7,874 bases of DNA, taken from NCBI GenBank assembly GCA_007135895.1, contig SLHZ01000105.1:1-7874 (forward strand), given 5' to 3'. The notes beneath the pieces are model-generated. The model made no database searches, was not told where the DNA came from, and was given only the letters and a program-made list of their open reading frames with translations. This document shows positions 6,374 through 7,874 of this stretch, in pieces. A program made the position numbers and the translations under genes. Each line of letters starts with the position of its first letter. The first letter of the stretch is position 1. Source of the DNA: Balneolales bacterium (GTDB taxonomy: Bacteria > Bacteroidota > Rhodothermia > Balneolales > Natronogracilivirgulaceae).

Positions 6374-7069
6374 CCGTGAGGGGTGATCTTCGGGATCGAC
6401 ACCGTGATCCGCATTCATGTAACGCAGAACCAGGTTGTTAAAGATCAATGGGAATCCGGCCGGTTTGAGTACACCCTGTTCGGGGATGCATTTATCGGCC
6501 AGCTTGTAGTCACCGCAATAGTTGTCGATCAGTGCTTCTTTGAAAGCCGGTGGTTCGGCTATGAAACGGATCTTCACTTGCCCCCCTTCCGCATCGGTTA
6601 TTTCTATGCCAATGGCCTTGCCGCTGCCTGTGAGGGTAATCAGGAAACCGAGCATATTATCCATGATCATATCCACGATCTCGGCCGAGGCCATCATTTT
6701 CCGCACGGAGCTCTCGTATTGCATCGTTACATCCAGTGACTTGCCCTTAATGAGGATGCTGTTGCGATCCATGACCTTCTGCATCAGGGACTGCAGGTCG
6801 ATTTCGGATTTATCCAGTGTGAACACATCATCCTGCAGATGATAGCAGTAGCTCCAGCTTTTGATGGCGTATATGAGCTTTAATGACGAAAGATGGGCAT
6901 TGCGACAGTAGGAAGCGAGCGGATCGAGATTGTCCGAAAGATCGGGATGATCCGATGCCAGGGCTTCCAGATCTTCAATCAGCAGTTCGGCATACATCAT
7001 GGCATTGCCGACCGGTGTTTTCAGATCATGGGACATTTTTGATACAAACTTGGACGGGACTTCCTTCAT
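6344..7069 (-). CDS. Short sensor-less histidine-kinase-like protein, degenerate ATPase domain
   Basis: The 241-residue protein begins straight at a HisKA dimerisation helix: SKFVSKMSHDLKTPVGNAMM with the H-box H14-D-L-K-T-P. There is no signal peptide, membrane segment or PAS/GAF sensor domain, so it should be cytoplasmic. A HATPase-like C-terminal half follows: an N-box remnant MDNMLGFLITLTGSG (about 136-150), strand KAIGIEI, a G2-like stretch AGFPLIFNNLVLRYMNADHG (204-223), and the typical last strand SRSFWLNLPV. The G1 motif DxGxG is missing, replaced by FIAEPPAFKEA. It may therefore bind ATP poorly and act as a phosphotransfer or scaffold protein rather than a kinase. No response regulator is in the window. 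It starts 30 bp after ndk, in the same direction, and its 3' end overlaps rlmB by 30 bp. No start codon lies further upstream in frame before the ndk stop. Confidence 0.82.
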   Translation of the reverse strand: MKEVPSKFVSKMSHDLKTPVGNAMMYAELLIEDLEALASDHPDLSDNLDPLASYCRNAHLSSLKLIYAIKSWSYCYHLQDDVFTLDKSEIDLQSLMQKVMDRNSILIKGKSLDVTMQYESSVRKMMASAEIVDMIMDNMLGFLITLTGSGKAIGIEITDAEGGQVKIRFIAEPPAFKEALIDNYCGDYKLADKCIPEQGVLKPAGFPLIFNNLVLRYMNADHGVDPEDHPSRSFWLNLPVS

Positions 7070-7099
7070 GGTATCAAATCTTAAAACAGGTTGGTGTTG

Positions 7100-7531
7100 T
7101 CAGGCCTCATTGGCCACAATTTCACTTTCCGCAAAAAAATAAGCCGCCTCAATCCGGCCGTTTTCTTCCGAATCAGATCCATGCACCATGTTTTCCCCTT
7201 TGCTGTCGGCAAAAAGGCGTCGGATCGTTCCTTCGGCGGCTTCTGCCGGATCCGTGGCACCAATCAGTTTACGGTAATCCTCTATGGCATTTTCTTTTTC
7301 AAGAACAACCGGCACACACGGTCCGCTGCTCATGAATGTTGTGAGATCATCAAAAAAGGGCCTTTCACGGTGTACGGCATAAAAACCGCCTGCCGTCTCT
7401 TTGGTCAGCCGGGTCATCTTCATTGCCTTGATCTCAAATCCTGCTTCCTGAATACGGCGGAGCACCTCTCCAATCAGACCTTTTCTGACACAGTCGGGTT
7501 TAAGTATTGCTAATGTTCTTTGTTTTGCCAT
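7100..7531 (-). CDS. ndk: Nucleoside diphosphate kinase
   Basis: Transfers the terminal phosphate of ATP to nucleoside diphosphates through a phosphohistidine intermediate, balancing the NTP and dNTP pools. All hallmarks are present in 143 residues: TLAILKPD with K11, the substrate-loop arginine R87 (EDYRKLIGATDP), GTIRRLFA, and the catalytic H117 in NMVHGSDSEENG. Length and ends are normal for the family. The ATG at 7531 lies just before the universal strand (KQRTLAILKPD); an A/T-rich leader without a Shine-Dalgarno sequence precedes it. The histidine-kinase-like gene follows 30 bp after its TGA, so the two are probably co-transcribed. The leader contains a tandem array beginning about 42 bp upstream. 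Confidence 0.97.
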   Translation of the reverse strand: MAKQRTLAILKPDCVRKGLIGEVLRRIQEAGFEIKAMKMTRLTKETAGGFYAVHRERPFFDDLTTFMSSGPCVPVVLEKENAIEDYRKLIGATDPAEAAEGTIRRLFADSKGENMVHGSDSEENGRIEAAYFFAESEIVANEA

Positions 7532-7723
7532 AATGTGATTATGTGGTTAAAAAATGGTTGAATTATGTTTTTGGATTCCTCGTTCCGGACTCCGGATTGT
7601 AGATTCCAGGTTGTGAATTCCTCGTTCTGGATATCTGCTTATGGATTCCGAATTGTGGATTCCTGTCAATACCTTACCGACAGGCTGTTCATCCGACAAG
7701 ATAATCCTTTTGAAGGTACTTTT
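7532..7723. other. Upstream region of ndk, non-coding
   Basis: No credible gene. The 40 bp next to ndk are A/T-rich and should hold the promoter, but I cannot pick out a convincing element. The degenerate 21-bp array (7573-7667) occupies the middle. The rest (7668-7723) shows nothing I recognise. Confidence 0.6.
7573..7667. repeat. Degenerate 21-bp tandem array, alternating A-B units, upstream of ndk
   Basis: Four 21-bp units and a partial fifth: A1 7573-7593, B1 7594-7614, A2 7615-7635, B2 7636-7656, A3 from 7657. A units begin GRATTCCT, and A1 and A2 share CGTTC at the same offset, agreeing at 16 of 21 positions. B units contain GATTCC and end TTGT, agreeing at about 14 of 21. The higher-order period is 42 bp. 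The style (GGATTCC/TTGTGGATTCC words) is typical of dispersed intergenic repeats. The copies are far more diverged than those of the 2958-3139 array. Confidence 0.7.
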
Positions 7724-7873
7724 TCAGTAAAAAGCCGGGCCGGTATTCCGGGCGAATACCGTTATCGAAAACCGGTTTTCAGAAACAGAGAACTGCCAGA
7801 CTCCGGGACCATAAAACCGGTACGCAATTGAGTGCCTATGCCTTATCCGTGAGACAAGTGATACCGGGGAGCT
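7724..7873 (-). CDS. Possible C-terminal end of a gene cut by the window edge
   Basis: On the minus strand one frame stays open from the right edge for 49 codons to a TGA at 7724-7726; the other two frames close within 13 codons. The tail reads ...YRFYGPGVWQFSVSENRFS... and ends TGPAFY. Alternating hydrophobic residues and a terminal aromatic would suit the last strands of an outer-membrane barrel, but 49 codons without a stop is weak evidence, and ATA and AGG codons are used. The stretch also contains two palindromes, which would suit non-coding DNA equally well. Confidence 0.25.
   Translation of the reverse strand, partial: SSPVSLVSRIRHRHSIAYRFYGPGVWQFSVSENRFSITVFARNTGPAFY
7741..7761. other. 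Perfect 8-bp stem-loop
   Basis: CGGTATTC (7741-7748) and GAATACCG (7754-7761) form a perfect 8-bp stem with a 5-base loop. On the minus strand a run of five T (7729-7733) follows seven bases after the stem, so it could be an imperfect intrinsic terminator for a gene to the right of the window. The gap between stem and T-run makes this uncertain. Confidence 0.4.
7767..7780. other. Perfect 14-bp palindrome
   Basis: GAAAACCGGTTTTC reads the same on both strands. It sits five bases from the neighbouring stem-loop. The core AAAACCGGT recurs at 7813-7821. A regulator binding site or a fold-back element are both possible; nothing else supports either. Confidence 0.4.
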
Positions 7874-7874
7874 C

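Noticed and set aside
7070..7102. Possible ndk-kinase fusion by read-through of the ndk TGA, since both genes are in the same frame
   Set aside because: Ndk is complete with a normal end, the chance of sharing a frame is one in three, and the 30-bp gap looks like an ordinary spacer preceding a good ATG.
7565..7831. Plus-strand open frame of 88 codons, rich in Ser, Phe and Arg
   Set aside because: Its first half is the translation of the degenerate 21-bp array (FRTPDCRF-type text is what such intergenic repeats give when translated) and it has no start signal or family features.

Overview
The window reads as a stretch of ordinary bacterial chromosome carrying mostly housekeeping genes of nucleotide and cofactor metabolism. 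Protein sequence style, the Bacteroidota-like CTP synthase, the two-domain NAD synthetase, the scarcity of Shine-Dalgarno sequences and a base composition near half G+C point to the Bacteroidota/Rhodothermota/Balneolota assemblage. Balneolota or Rhodothermota is my best guess; this is inference, not a database match. There is no rRNA, tRNA, CRISPR array, insertion sequence or phage gene that I can see.

Layout from left to right. Positions 1-474 (minus) hold the N-terminal part of an exported protein cut by the window edge. It lies downstream of nadE (553-2310, minus), a glutamine-dependent NAD+ synthetase with an unusual repeat-bearing linker. A 105-bp gap containing a 9-bp dyad separates nadE from a divergent GNAT acetyltransferase gene (2416-2904, plus). 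That gene converges on a minisatellite-like array of 23-bp units (2958-3139). Next are a Nudix hydrolase gene with a heptad-repeat N-terminus (3177-3770, minus) and, 17 bp upstream of it on the same strand, pyrG (CTP synthase, 3788-5458, minus). A divergent intergenic region with duplicated TATAAT-containing elements separates pyrG from rlmB (5624-6373, plus; 23S rRNA 2'-O-methyltransferase). The rlmB 3' end overlaps the 3' end of a short, sensor-less histidine-kinase-like gene (6344-7069, minus). That gene follows ndk (nucleoside diphosphate kinase, 7100-7531, minus) by 30 bp. The right end (7532-7874) is non-coding or doubtful: a second degenerate array (21-bp units), two palindromes, and possibly the last 49 codons of a minus-strand gene.

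How the genes fit together. Ndk makes UTP/CTP from the diphosphates and PyrG converts UTP to CTP using glutamine. NadE also uses glutamine ammonia and ATP, to finish NAD+. A Nudix hydrolase beside pyrG could clear a nucleotide by-product, but its substrate is unknown. RlmB modifies the ribosome and does not belong to this theme.

I found no clearly new multi-gene system. The oddest feature is the density of short tandem repeats: four separate arrays in under 8 kb, two inside genes and in frame (12-residue units in the NadE linker, 7-residue units at the Nudix N-terminus) and two between genes with an alternating A-B unit structure. The second point of interest is the degenerate mini histidine kinase behind ndk.
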